Positions 17,885-25,521 of a stretch of 64,000 nucleotides of DNA are shown piece by piece. The stretch is from NCBI RefSeq assembly GCF_000314005.1, contig NZ_JH980292.1, positions 4,807,794-4,871,793 of the forward strand. The letters run 5' to 3'. Numbering within the stretch: position 1 is the stretch's first letter; the number at the start of each line of letters is the position of its first letter. The notes beneath the pieces are model-generated. The model made no database searches, was not told the origin of the DNA, and worked only from the letters and a program-made list of their open reading frames with translations. The translations under genes and the position numbers were made by a program. This DNA is from Spirulina subsalsa PCC 9445. GTDB lineage: Bacteria; Cyanobacteriota; Cyanobacteriia; Cyanobacteriales; Spirulinaceae.

Positions 17885-19362
17885 TAAAACAACCGACTCC
17901 AATCCTCAAACCAACGTTCAACGACAACCTTGGTTTGAGTAAAAAACTCAACCGCGTGTTTTCCCTGACCATGTAAATCCCCAAAAAAGCTCTCTTTCTG
18001 GCCACTAAAGGGGAAAAAGGCCATCGGTGCGGCGACTCCAATATTAATCCCAATATTCCCCGCTTCGGCTTCATAGCGAAATTGACGGGCGATCGCACCA
18101 CTTTGGGTAAAAATACAAGCCATATTGCCCCATTGTCCGCGATTGACCCATTCTAGGGCGGTTTCCAAGCGATCTACTTGTACAATCCCTAACACCGGAC
18201 CGAAAATCTCTGTTTGCGCTAAAGTGCTATCCGGTGGCAGATGATTTAAGAGAGTCGGCCGGATAAAATTCCCCTGTTCATACCCGGCAATGGTAGTCCC
18301 CCGACCATCAACTAAGGGAGTCGCCCCCTCTGAGATCCCCTGTTCTATCAATTGTTCAATTCTGGCTTGACTTTGGGGGGTAATGACTGGCCCCATCTGG
18401 ACTTCTGGATTTAACCCATCCCCCACAATGCGCGTCTGGGCGACTTCTGTCATGGCCTCAATAAACCAGTCCCGCGCTTCCCCCACCGTCACCGCGAGAG
18501 AGGCCGCTAAACAGCGCTGTCCGGCACAACCAAAGGCACTATCGGCGGCAATTTTGGGCGTTAAGTTGGGGTCGGCATCGGGGAAAATAATAATCGGGTT
18601 TTTCGCCCCCCCTTGACACTGGACGCGCTTCCCGTGAGTGGCCGCTTTCCCATAGACATATTTAGCCACCGGAGACGATCCCACAAAACTAATCGCCCGG
18701 ATGGTGGGGTGTTCTAAAATAGCATCGACTACGGTTTTGGCCCCATTGACCAAATTCACCACCCCGGCCGGAAGTCCTGTCTGGGCGATAAGTTCTAGAG
18801 TCCTCTGCATGGTGAGGGGGACTTTTTCCGAAGGTTTGATGACAACAGTATTGCCACAGGCGATCGCATAGGGTAAAAACCAAAAAGGGATCATCCCCGG
18901 AAAGTTAAACGGGGCAATAATCGCCGTCACTCCCAACGGTTGACGAATCATGATCTCATCAATCCCCCGGGCAATATCTTCGGAATTGTATCCTTGCATT
19001 AACAACGGAATCCCACAGGCCACCTCCACATTTTCAATCGCCCGTTGCCACTCTCCCCGGGATTCTGCCAAGGTTTTGCCACATTCTAGGGTAATTAAAC
19101 GGCATAACTCATCGAGATGGGTTTCTAGCAGGATTTTCAGCTTAAATAAATACTGAATGCGTTCCGTGGCTGGCACTCGTCGCCAAGTAACAAAGGCACT
19201 CGCGGCCGCTTCTGTCGCCCGGTGAACATCTCCCACGGTGCCGAGGGGAACATAATTCAATAACTCTGTCGTCGCAGGATTCCGAACCTCTAGGATGTCG
19301 TTACTCTCGGAGGGGTACCACTGACCATTGATGTAGTTTAGGAGGGGAGTCGCTGTAGCCAT
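17884..19362 (-). CDS. CoA-acylating (methylmalonate-)semialdehyde dehydrogenase family
   Basis: 492-residue aldehyde dehydrogenase. The catalytic Cys is in [12 protein letters not shown], the NAD site in [12 protein letters not shown] and [10 protein letters not shown], and IFGPVLGIV is the late family motif. The segment [17 protein letters not shown] has Gly/Asn-type residues where ordinary aldehyde dehydrogenases carry the general-base Glu (ELGGK); that is the mark of the MmsA group, which releases acyl-CoA. MmsA acts in valine and inositol breakdown, but the cyanobacterial substrate is unproven. Its stop overlaps the CbiQ start by one base. A 3-hydroxyisobutyrate dehydrogenase relative lies at 24517-25404. 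Confidence 0.85.
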   Translation of the reverse strand: MATATPLLNYINGQWYPSESNDILEVRNPATTELLNYVPLGTVGDVHRATEAAASAFVTWRRVPATERIQYLFKLKILLETHLDELCRLITLECGKTLAESRGEWQRAIENVEVACGIPLLMQGYNSEDIARGIDEIMIRQPLGVTAIIAPFNFPGMIPFWFLPYAIACGNTVVIKPSEKVPLTMQRTLELIAQTGLPAGVVNLVNGAKTVVDAILEHPTIRAISFVGSSPVAKYVYGKAATHGKRVQCQGGAKNPIIIFPDADPNLTPKIAADSAFGCAGQRCLAASLAVTVGEARDWFIEAMTEVAQTRIVGDGLNPEVQMGPVITPQSQARIEQLIEQGISEGATPLVDGRGTTIAGYEQGNFIRPTLLNHLPPDSTLAQTEIFGPVLGIVQVDRLETALEWVNRGQWGNMACIFTQSGAIARQFRYEAEAGNIGINIGVAAPMAFFPFSGQKESFFGDLHGQGKHAVEFFTQTKVVVERWFEDWSRLF

Positions 19363-19476
19363 GATGCTTGTTCACATTAGAGGCAAGATGATCCTAGCTT
19401 AGGGCATTCTGCCGCGCTACGTCCCCCAAGTAGTATGTCACAATGAGAAAAGCTAGAGAATTATCCAAATTCTATT

Positions 19477-20391
19477 ATGTTTCGTATTCGCTCCTTGCTG
19501 TTGCCCTTCATTCTTGCTCTTGTTACCTTCTGGATTGCGATCGCCTGCAATAGTCTCCCAGGCAGCGGAGAGATGGTGATTCGAGTAGGATCTAAGAATG
19601 TTGCCGAACAGTGGATTTTAGGAGAAATGTATGCTTTAGCGTTAGAAGATCATGGTTTCACCGTAGAACGCAAATTAAATTTACCTGGCACCACCGCCGC
19701 TCACAATAGTTTAACCCGAGGGGAAGTGGATTTATACCCAGAATATACAGGGACAGCTTTATTAAGTGTGTTGAAATTGCCCGGAAATAGCGATCGCCAA
19801 GTAGTCTATGAAACGGTGAAAGAAAGTTATCAAGAGCAGTTTAATTTAATCTGGTTAGCGCCCTCCCCTATGAGCAATACCCAGGCACTCGTTATGACTC
19901 CCCAAAAGTCTCAAGAGTATAGGATAAACACCCTTTCTGATGTGGTCGCCCAAGCGGAGCGTTTAGTTATGGTGGGGCCGCCTGAATTTCAAGAAAAGGA
20001 GGACGGTTTACCGGGTATTGAGGAAGTCTATGGTCCTTTTACTCTCAAAAATTATATTGCGGTTTCCCCTGAATTTCGCTACAGTACCTTAATGTCAGGG
20101 GAAGCGCATATTGCGGTGGGGTCTAGTACCGATGGCGAAATTAGTGCCTTTAAGTTGGTGATGTTACAGGATGATAAGAACTTTTTCCCCCCCTATCAAG
20201 TCGCTCCAGTGGTGCGGGCAAATGTGTTAAAAAAACACCCAGAAGTTGCAGATATTTTGGATAATATTACCACCCAAATTACTGATTCTATTATGCAGGA
20301 TCTGAATTATGAAGTGACAGGAAAGCAACAAGATCCCGCCATGGTTGCCCATGATTTTTTACAAAAAATTCAGGTTTTGGGGAAAAATTAG
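19477..20391 (+). CDS. Glycine betaine/osmoprotectant ABC transporter substrate-binding lipoprotein (OpuAC/ProX-like)
   Basis: 304 residues. A signal peptide ends in the lipobox AIAC, so Cys24 is probably lipidated and the protein held at the cytoplasmic membrane. The mature part starts MVIRVGSKNVAEQWILGEMYA, the usual opening of OpuAC-family binding proteins, followed by PGTTAAHNSLTRGEVDLYPEYTGT, which holds ligand-contact residues. Relatives bind glycine betaine, choline or carnitine. The permease and ATPase are not adjacent, so the system is split or this is an orphan binding protein. Confidence 0.87.
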   Translation: MFRIRSLLLPFILALVTFWIAIACNSLPGSGEMVIRVGSKNVAEQWILGEMYALALEDHGFTVERKLNLPGTTAAHNSLTRGEVDLYPEYTGTALLSVLKLPGNSDRQVVYETVKESYQEQFNLIWLAPSPMSNTQALVMTPQKSQEYRINTLSDVVAQAERLVMVGPPEFQEKEDGLPGIEEVYGPFTLKNYIAVSPEFRYSTLMSGEAHIAVGSSTDGEISAFKLVMLQDDKNFFPPYQVAPVVRANVLKKHPEVADILDNITTQITDSIMQDLNYEVTGKQQDPAMVAHDFLQKIQVLGKN

Positions 20392-20559
20392 GGGAGGAGT
20401 GACTGGTAATTTGTCCTCGTGATTGGGCGCGGCTCAGTAACACTTTGTTGGAGGCTTTGTCTCCAATAAATTCCCTCTTTATTACAGGAGATGGGAATTT
20501 TTTGGGGATGGGTCAGGTTGGTAGCAATTTGTTGTTTTATCTAACTTGTTTAGTCTGAA

Positions 20560-21313
20560 GTTTCCATTCAACTTAGTCCCCCATTAAAGAGGAACAATTT
20601 GCTGTTAACTTCATTTGTCGTAAACATTTGTTTCCATTCAACTTAGTCCCCCATTAAAGAGGAACTTAGTGGAAACTCAAAAGGCTTTCTTAGCTACTTT
20701 AGTTTCCATTCAACTTAGTCCCCCATTAAAGAGGAACTATACTTCGACAATTACGACGACGCTGTTGAATTCTGGTTTCCATTCAACTTAGTCCCCCATT
20801 AAAGAGGAACCAAACATATTTCGGCCTAAAAATAGATGTTGGAGAGTTTCCATTCAACTTAGTCCCCCATTAAAGAGGAACGCATACTCACTGAGTATGT
20901 TGACCATATCGAATATAAGTTTCCATTCAACTTAGTCCCCCATTAAAGAGGAACCGCTCGGATCGTGTCGAAAACAATCTTGTGTGGTAGTTTCCATTCA
21001 ACTTAGTCCCCCATTAAAGAGGAACTTTTGGGAAGTTATGCAAAACAACTTCTCCAGAACAGTTTCCATTCAACTTAGTCCCCCATTAAAGAGGAACACA
21101 GAGAGCTAAGTCCTCAAACCAAATCCGAGAAAAAAGTTTCCATTCAACTTAGTCCCCCATTAAAGAGGAACGATAGCCGGAAAATCCTAGAGAATCTAAT
21201 CTTGATGTTTCCATTCAACTTAGTCCCCCATTAAAGAGGAACATATTGTACACAACATTAATAACTCTGATTGTTCTGTTTCCATTCAACTTAGTCCCCC
21301 ATTAAAGAGGAAC
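20560..21313 (-). CRISPR. CRISPR array, 11 repeats and 10 spacers, no cas genes in window
   Basis: Eleven identical 36-bp repeats begin GTTTCCATTCAACTTAG and end CATTAAAGAGGAAC on the plus strand, at 20560, 20630, 20702, 20775, 20846, 20919, 20990, 21062, 21136, 21207 and 21278. Spacers are 34-38 bases and all different. On the minus strand the repeat ends in ATGGAAAC, the common GAAAC 3' handle, so transcription is probably right to left with the leader at 21314 onward. I see no degenerate terminal repeat. No cas gene lies nearby, so crRNA processing must depend on genes elsewhere. The type cannot be fixed from the repeat alone. Confidence 0.97.
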
Positions 21314-21530
21314 CCCCCCATTTTAACCCCTTGCCCCGCCTAATGTCTAGACCCCATTTCCGAGGCTCCCCTAAAATCACCCCTCTGTAACCCGTTGAAT
21401 TTCCCATCAACACACCTCAAACCCTTACAGGACAAGAAACCGAGGCTCCCGACGAAAAATCAACGTTTCAGCCATTTTCCGGGAGCCTCGGAAAAGTTTG
21501 CTGAATCTTGACAAATTAACTCCTCTATGG
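21314..21530 (-). promoter_or_regulatory. Presumed CRISPR leader with three copies of CCGAGGCTCCC
   Basis: Next to the last repeat there is no gene. The 11-mer CCGAGGCTCCC occurs at 21360-21370 and 21440-21450 and inverted as GGGAGCCTCGG at 21480-21490, so the outer two can pair across a 29-base loop. If the array is transcribed from this side, these are leader motifs that could guide spacer integration or transcription. The role is inferred. Confidence 0.55.
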
Positions 21531-21568
21531 TAAGGAATGCGCAATAAAACGGAATGGTAGGGGGAGCG

Positions 21569-21610
21569 GGGGAGATGTCTATTCCCTATTCCCTATTCCC
21601 TATTCCCTAG
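21569..21610. repeat. TATTCCC heptamer repeats
   Basis: Four to five consecutive TATTCCC-type heptamers between the CRISPR leader and purM, of the same family as the interiors of the miniature elements. Confidence 0.7.
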
Positions 21611-21624
21611 CCCCACGAGTAGAG

Positions 21625-21640
21625 TTATTCAGCAAGCCCT
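21625..21640 (-). repeat. Solo terminal repeat of miniature element at purM stop
   Basis: TTATTCAGCAAGCCCT is identical to the right end of the complete miniature elements. On the minus strand it reads AGGGCTTGCTGAATAA and its first two bases are the last two of the purM TAG stop (21639-21641). Confidence 0.75.
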
Positions 21641-22661
21641 AATTTATAACAAGATTCTGCTTTCCGGGAATGACTTCCCCGAGAACAAAAGCAGAAAGAT
21701 CATGAGATTGAAAATAGGCGATCGCAGATTCCACTTCACCCGGCGGCACAATGACCACAAAACCCACCCCCATATTGAAAGTTTCAAACATTGCCGCTTC
21801 AGCAACATCCCCCATTTGAGCTAACCATTCAAACAGAGGAGGAATCAACCAAGCTTTTCGATTAACTTTCACCCCTTGATTCTCCTGCACACAACGGGGG
21901 AGATTTTCCGGCAAGCCTCCCCCAGTAATATGAGCCATGCCGTGAATCTCCAGCCCAGACTTTAAAGCACTGAGGATGGGCTTCACATAGATACGAGTGG
22001 GAGTGAGGAAGATTTCCCCTAAACTAGCACCCCCCAAAGCCGGGGGACAATCAGACCAGCTTAACCCCTTGGTGTCAATGATTTTGCGCACCAAAGAAAA
22101 GCCATTACTGTGGACTCCGTGACTCGGAAGTGCGATCGCAATATCCCCCAACTCAACCAGAGAACCATCTAAAATCCGCTCCCGTTCCACAATCCCCACA
22201 CAAAACCCCGCTAAATCATACTCCCCCACCGGATAAAACCCCGGCATTTCCGCCGTTTCTCCCCCCAAAATCGCGCAGCCACTTTGACGACAACCTTCCG
22301 CAATGCCAGCCACCACCTCCGCCAACTGCTCCGGATTCAACTTCCCCGTCGCCAAATAATCCAAAAAAAACAAAGGTTCAGCCCCCAGAGTGAGAATATC
22401 ATTCACACACATCGCCACCAAATCAATCCCCACCGTGTGATGAACATTCACCGCTTGGGCAATTTTCAGCTTCGTTCCCACCCCATCGGTTCCCGACACC
22501 AAAACCGGATTCTGATACCCCGTTGGCAAGGCAAAACACCCCGCAAACCCCCCCAACTTTCCCAAAACCTCCGGCCGTTGGGTACTCTCCACCGATTGAC
22601 GAATACGCTGGACAAAAGAGCGTCCCGCCTCCACATCAACCCCTGCTGCTCGATAATCCAT
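21639..22661 (-). CDS. purM: Phosphoribosylformylglycinamidine cyclo-ligase
   Basis: 340 residues, the normal length. PurM (AIR synthetase) closes the imidazole ring of FGAM with ATP in purine synthesis. Diagnostic segments: [13 protein letters not shown] at the start, [48 protein letters not shown] and [13 protein letters not shown]. The stop codon TAG is formed by the end of a repeated element (see 21625-21640), so the last residues (KQNLVIN) may have been trimmed by its insertion. The gene stands alone next to the CRISPR leader. Confidence 0.97.
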   Translation of the reverse strand: MDYRAAGVDVEAGRSFVQRIRQSVESTQRPEVLGKLGGFAGCFALPTGYQNPVLVSGTDGVGTKLKIAQAVNVHHTVGIDLVAMCVNDILTLGAEPLFFLDYLATGKLNPEQLAEVVAGIAEGCRQSGCAILGGETAEMPGFYPVGEYDLAGFCVGIVERERILDGSLVELGDIAIALPSHGVHSNGFSLVRKIIDTKGLSWSDCPPALGGASLGEIFLTPTRIYVKPILSALKSGLEIHGMAHITGGGLPENLPRCVQENQGVKVNRKAWLIPPLFEWLAQMGDVAEAAMFETFNMGVGFVVIVPPGEVESAIAYFQSHDLSAFVLGEVIPGKQNLVIN

Positions 22662-23099
22662 AATCCTCTTTTACCTTACTAATGATTCTTCTCGCCTGTT
22701 CATCTTGCGATTTAACGCCAACTTTCCCGCCATTGATTTAAAAAATATCAAATCTGAAAGAAAAGCTTTAGTTTTTTAAATATAACTCAAAAGCTATTAA
22801 GCCGTTCAACCCTTGACCTGACTAGGAGTTTACCCCACCCATGACCCAAGCTAGGCGGGGTGAGGACTCACGATCCCCCCTCCCTTACGGATGTTCATTA
22901 CAAAACTTCATGCTAATCTGTGTCAGTTCTCGCACATAGAAATACCTTTCATCAGTCAACAGGTTGTTGCTTGTCTTTCCCCCCTCGCCCAGTGTCGCGT
23001 CGGTCAGGACAACACAGCAGCGTAAACGTTAGCACAGCCCCCGTCAGAGCGTCCAACTTTACCCCCTGTGAGTCAACAGCCTAGTCCCTGAAAAAGCCT
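22662..23099. other. Divergent intergenic region between purM and rlpA
   Basis: 438 bases. An AT-rich stretch (22735-22800) could serve the purM promoter. A palindrome ACCCCACCC...GGCGGGGTGAGG sits near 22833-22866 and resembles the IS-end hairpins elsewhere in the window. The remaining 200 bases before rlpA may be a long leader; I looked for the c-di-AMP (ydaO) riboswitch known upstream of some rlpA-like genes and could not support it. Confidence 0.4.
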
Positions 23100-24128
23100 A
23101 TGAATCACAAACTCTGGTCTAGCCTAACTGCCACCGTCCTCAGCACCGCGCTTAGTACGGCTGTCACCTATAACGCCAATGCCTCCGAGCCAGTCATCCC
23201 CACCGGGATTGAAGGCACAGAAGCCGCCTTGGAAGAATTGTATGGGGATTCTGTCTACCTCGCTCAGACAGAGGAGGAGATTGCTGCTAGTGATCCCCAA
23301 ACCTCGGGTAACAGAGGCAGCTTGACCACAATTTTCCCCCATGCGGTAGGAGAATACCAAGGCGCAACCTTGTATGTACGTCGTATTCCTCTTCTGACCT
23401 TCGTGGGAACCGACTCGGCCAACATTGCCGCCAAGAGTTTAACTCCCAGTTTCTTGACTCCTGAACAAATCCGTCAAGGTCAAGGAGTACAGGTTAATCA
23501 ATCCAATGATGACCCCGTTTGGCGCGCTACAGTGGTCGCAGACCGCATTAACCAAATGTCTCAGGAAGAAGCCTCTTCTATTACTTTAGCGTGGAATGCC
23601 GAACAGGAAGCCTATATTATCAAAGCAGGTGAGACAGAATTAGTCCGAGTAGACCCTAAAACCCAGTTACCCGATAGTACCAATAACTGGGATCAAGACG
23701 CACTACAAGCGGCGAATCGCTTGCGTCGTCTGTTAGGGGGAGCAGAGCCTTTAAGTGCGGGAGACGTGCAGATGCGTCCCACTCGTGCCGCTCGTTCCGT
23801 CCGTCCCTCTCAACGGGTCGCGGTAGGGCGAATTAATGGACAATATCAGGGGATGGCTTCTTGGTACGGCCCAGGATTCCATGGTCGCCGGAGTGCAAGC
23901 GGGGAGCGTTTTAATCAAAACGCTTTAACGGCTGCTCACCGGACGTTACCCTTTGGAACACAAGTTCGGGTGACAAACTTAAATAATGGTCGCTCTGTGG
24001 TCGTCCGCATCAATGACCGGGGGCCCTTTATTCGCGGTCGAATTATTGATTTATCTCGGGGTGCAGCGAGTGCTATTGGAATGTTAGGGAGCGGTGTTGC
24101 TCCGGTTCAAGTGGAAGTGATTGAGTGA
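23100..24128 (+). CDS. rlpA: RlpA-like septal ring lytic transglycosylase / double-psi beta-barrel protein
   Basis: 342 residues. A signal peptide (1-29, ending NANAS) sends it out of the cytoplasm. The middle (30-240) is a cyanobacterium-type region without a motif I know. The C-terminus (250-342) is the RlpA double-psi barrel: [38 protein letters not shown] and [11 protein letters not shown], including the Asp of NDRGPF. E. coli RlpA cleaves peptidoglycan strands lacking stem peptides; the same catalytic residues are here, so wall cleavage is likely but unproven. No SPOR domain is seen. Confidence 0.9.
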   Translation: MNHKLWSSLTATVLSTALSTAVTYNANASEPVIPTGIEGTEAALEELYGDSVYLAQTEEEIAASDPQTSGNRGSLTTIFPHAVGEYQGATLYVRRIPLLTFVGTDSANIAAKSLTPSFLTPEQIRQGQGVQVNQSNDDPVWRATVVADRINQMSQEEASSITLAWNAEQEAYIIKAGETELVRVDPKTQLPDSTNNWDQDALQAANRLRRLLGGAEPLSAGDVQMRPTRAARSVRPSQRVAVGRINGQYQGMASWYGPGFHGRRSASGERFNQNALTAAHRTLPFGTQVRVTNLNNGRSVVVRINDRGPFIRGRIIDLSRGAASAIGMLGSGVAPVQVEVIE

Positions 24129-24226
24129 ACGACCGCACCCACAAGGGGATAGGGAATTTCTGGCCGATTTTTGAACCAAAAGATTTGTTGCGAAATTCCC
24201 CTTCCTCGTTTTAGCCCGGAAGGGAT

Positions 24227-24266
24227 GGGAACAGGCAATCTTGACAAGTTCAGATTGCCTGTTCCC
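24227..24266 (+). terminator. Perfect 15-bp hairpin downstream of rlpA
   Basis: GGGAACAGGCAATCT pairs perfectly with AGATTGCCTGTTCCC around a 10-base loop. It is followed by CCGTTTCC, a weak U-run, so intrinsic termination is possible. The phrase CAATCTTGACAAGTT inside it recurs at 47632 and 56284, so it may also be a repeat-derived structure. Confidence 0.5.
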
Positions 24267-24301
24267 CGTTTCCTCGCCCAGTTATTCAGCAGACCCTAAA
24301 T

Positions 24302-24532
24302 AGGGTCTGCTGAATAACACCAGATGCTAGGCTCAACAAGGGAACAGGGAACGGGGAACAGGGAACAGGGAATAGGGGGAGCAGGGGAGAATTGATAATT
24401 ATTCCCTATCACCTATTCTCTATTCCCGACTCCCGACTCCCGATTCCCGACTCCCGACTCCCGATTCCCGACTCCCGACTCCCGACTCCCGACTCCCGAT
24501 TCCCCAACTCTCGGACTTATTCAGCAAGCCCT
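24302..24532. mobile_element. Miniature inverted-repeat element, copy 1 (231 bp)
   Basis: Ends are AGGGTCTGCTGAATAA (24302-24317) and TTATTCAGCAAGCCCT (24517-24532), imperfect inverted repeats. AAAT flanks both sides (24298-24301 and 24533-24536), a 4-bp target duplication. The inside is GCTAGGCTCAACAAGG followed by GGGAACA and CCCGACT heptamers and has no gene. It matches the copy at 47855-48017 at both ends. It inserted into the 3' end of the dehydrogenase gene at 24517, whose stop is now inside the element. Confidence 0.85.
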
Positions 24533-25404
24533 AAATAAGCCCGCATCATGGCTTGAGTGCCTTGTTCCTGCGCCAACTCATCCAAAGCTTCTACTCGTTT
24601 AAACAAATCCTCCGCCAAGGCCACCCCCGGTAACTCCTGCCGCGCTGTTTCGGCAATCTCCCGCACTAGACGCAAATCCTTGAGGATATGTTTAATCATA
24701 AAGCCCGGTGCAAAGTCCCCGGTCGCCACCTTTAGCCCCAAATTGGACAGCGCCCAAGATCCAGCCGCCCCGGTGCCACAAACTTCTACAACAATTTGGG
24801 GGTCAAGGCCTTGTTTTTGGGCCAATAACATCGCCTCACAAATCCCGACCAAATTCAAGGCGCAGAGGATTTGATTACACATTTTAACCGCTTGTCCACT
24901 GCCAACCGGACCACAAAGGCGGATATTTTGACCCATTGCCTCAAAATAGGGCAAAGCGGCCTGAAAATCTGACTCACTGCCCCCCACCATAATGGTTAAG
25001 GTGCCGTTTTTTGCTCCCACATCTCCCCCAGAAATGGGGGCATCAAGAAAGCGTAGATTGTGGTGGGCTAGGGCGTGAGCAATGGTTTTTGCCCCTTGAC
25101 TGCCAATGGTACTAAAATCCACCAGCAAGGTCTGGGGGGCGGCATAATGGGCGGCTCCCGATGCTCCTAATAATACGGCTTCTACATCAGGAACATCCCC
25201 CACACAGGAGAAGACCACATCGGCTTCTCTGACGGCCGCTTCAATCGTCGGTACAATTTGAACGCCTGCGCTGGCGGCAATCTCTACCCCGGATTTTTGG
25301 GGGGTACGATTCCATCCTTGCACGGTGTAGCCTTGACGGGCTAAATTAGCGGCCATATAGCCTCCCATGACCCCTAATCCTAGAAATGCTACGGTTTGAC
25401 TCAT
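24517..25404 (-). CDS. 3-hydroxyisobutyrate dehydrogenase / tartronate semialdehyde reductase family
   Basis: 295 residues. The Rossmann motif GLGVMGGYMAANLARQGY binds NAD(P); DAPISGGDVGAKNGTLTIMVGG is the substrate-binding signature, and the catalytic Lys lies in GSGQAVKMCNQILCA. Members oxidise or reduce 3-hydroxy acids such as 3-hydroxyisobutyrate and tartronate semialdehyde; the specificity is not readable. The last five codons and TAA (LGLAE-stop) are the terminal repeat of the miniature element at 24302-24532, so the native C-terminus has been replaced. A semialdehyde dehydrogenase of the MmsA group at 17884 might use its product. Confidence 0.88.
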   Translation of the reverse strand: MSQTVAFLGLGVMGGYMAANLARQGYTVQGWNRTPQKSGVEIAASAGVQIVPTIEAAVREADVVFSCVGDVPDVEAVLLGASGAAHYAAPQTLLVDFSTIGSQGAKTIAHALAHHNLRFLDAPISGGDVGAKNGTLTIMVGGSESDFQAALPYFEAMGQNIRLCGPVGSGQAVKMCNQILCALNLVGICEAMLLAQKQGLDPQIVVEVCGTGAAGSWALSNLGLKVATGDFAPGFMIKHILKDLRLVREIAETARQELPGVALAEDLFKRVEALDELAQEQGTQAMMRAYLGLAE

Positions 25405-25469
25405 GATCTTTTCTCAATACCATCCAATCTTGACTATAACGACATCAAAGAGTTTAGGATTATCCCTAG

Positions 25470-25515
25470 AAATGAATGGGGACAAACTGGAAATCCCCGC
25501 GCCTTGAGGCCGGGG
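25470..25515 (-). repeat. IS-end-like hairpin after comEC
   Basis: GGAAATCCCCGCGCCTTGAGG runs into CCGGGGAGGATGTCAG. The layout (CCCCG..CGGGGAG.ATGTCA) is that of the right end of the TnpB element at 34160-35465 (GGGAGTATGTCA). Probably a solitary element end. Confidence 0.5.
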
Positions 25516-25521
25516 AGGATG

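Noticed and set aside
22284..22682. 132-codon frame opposite purM
   Set aside because: Antisense shadow of a conserved gene; proline- and histidine-rich composition comes from the complementary strand.
22800..23099. c-di-AMP (ydaO/yuaA) riboswitch before rlpA
   Set aside because: This riboswitch is known upstream of some rlpA-like genes, but I could not find its conserved core or pairing pattern here.
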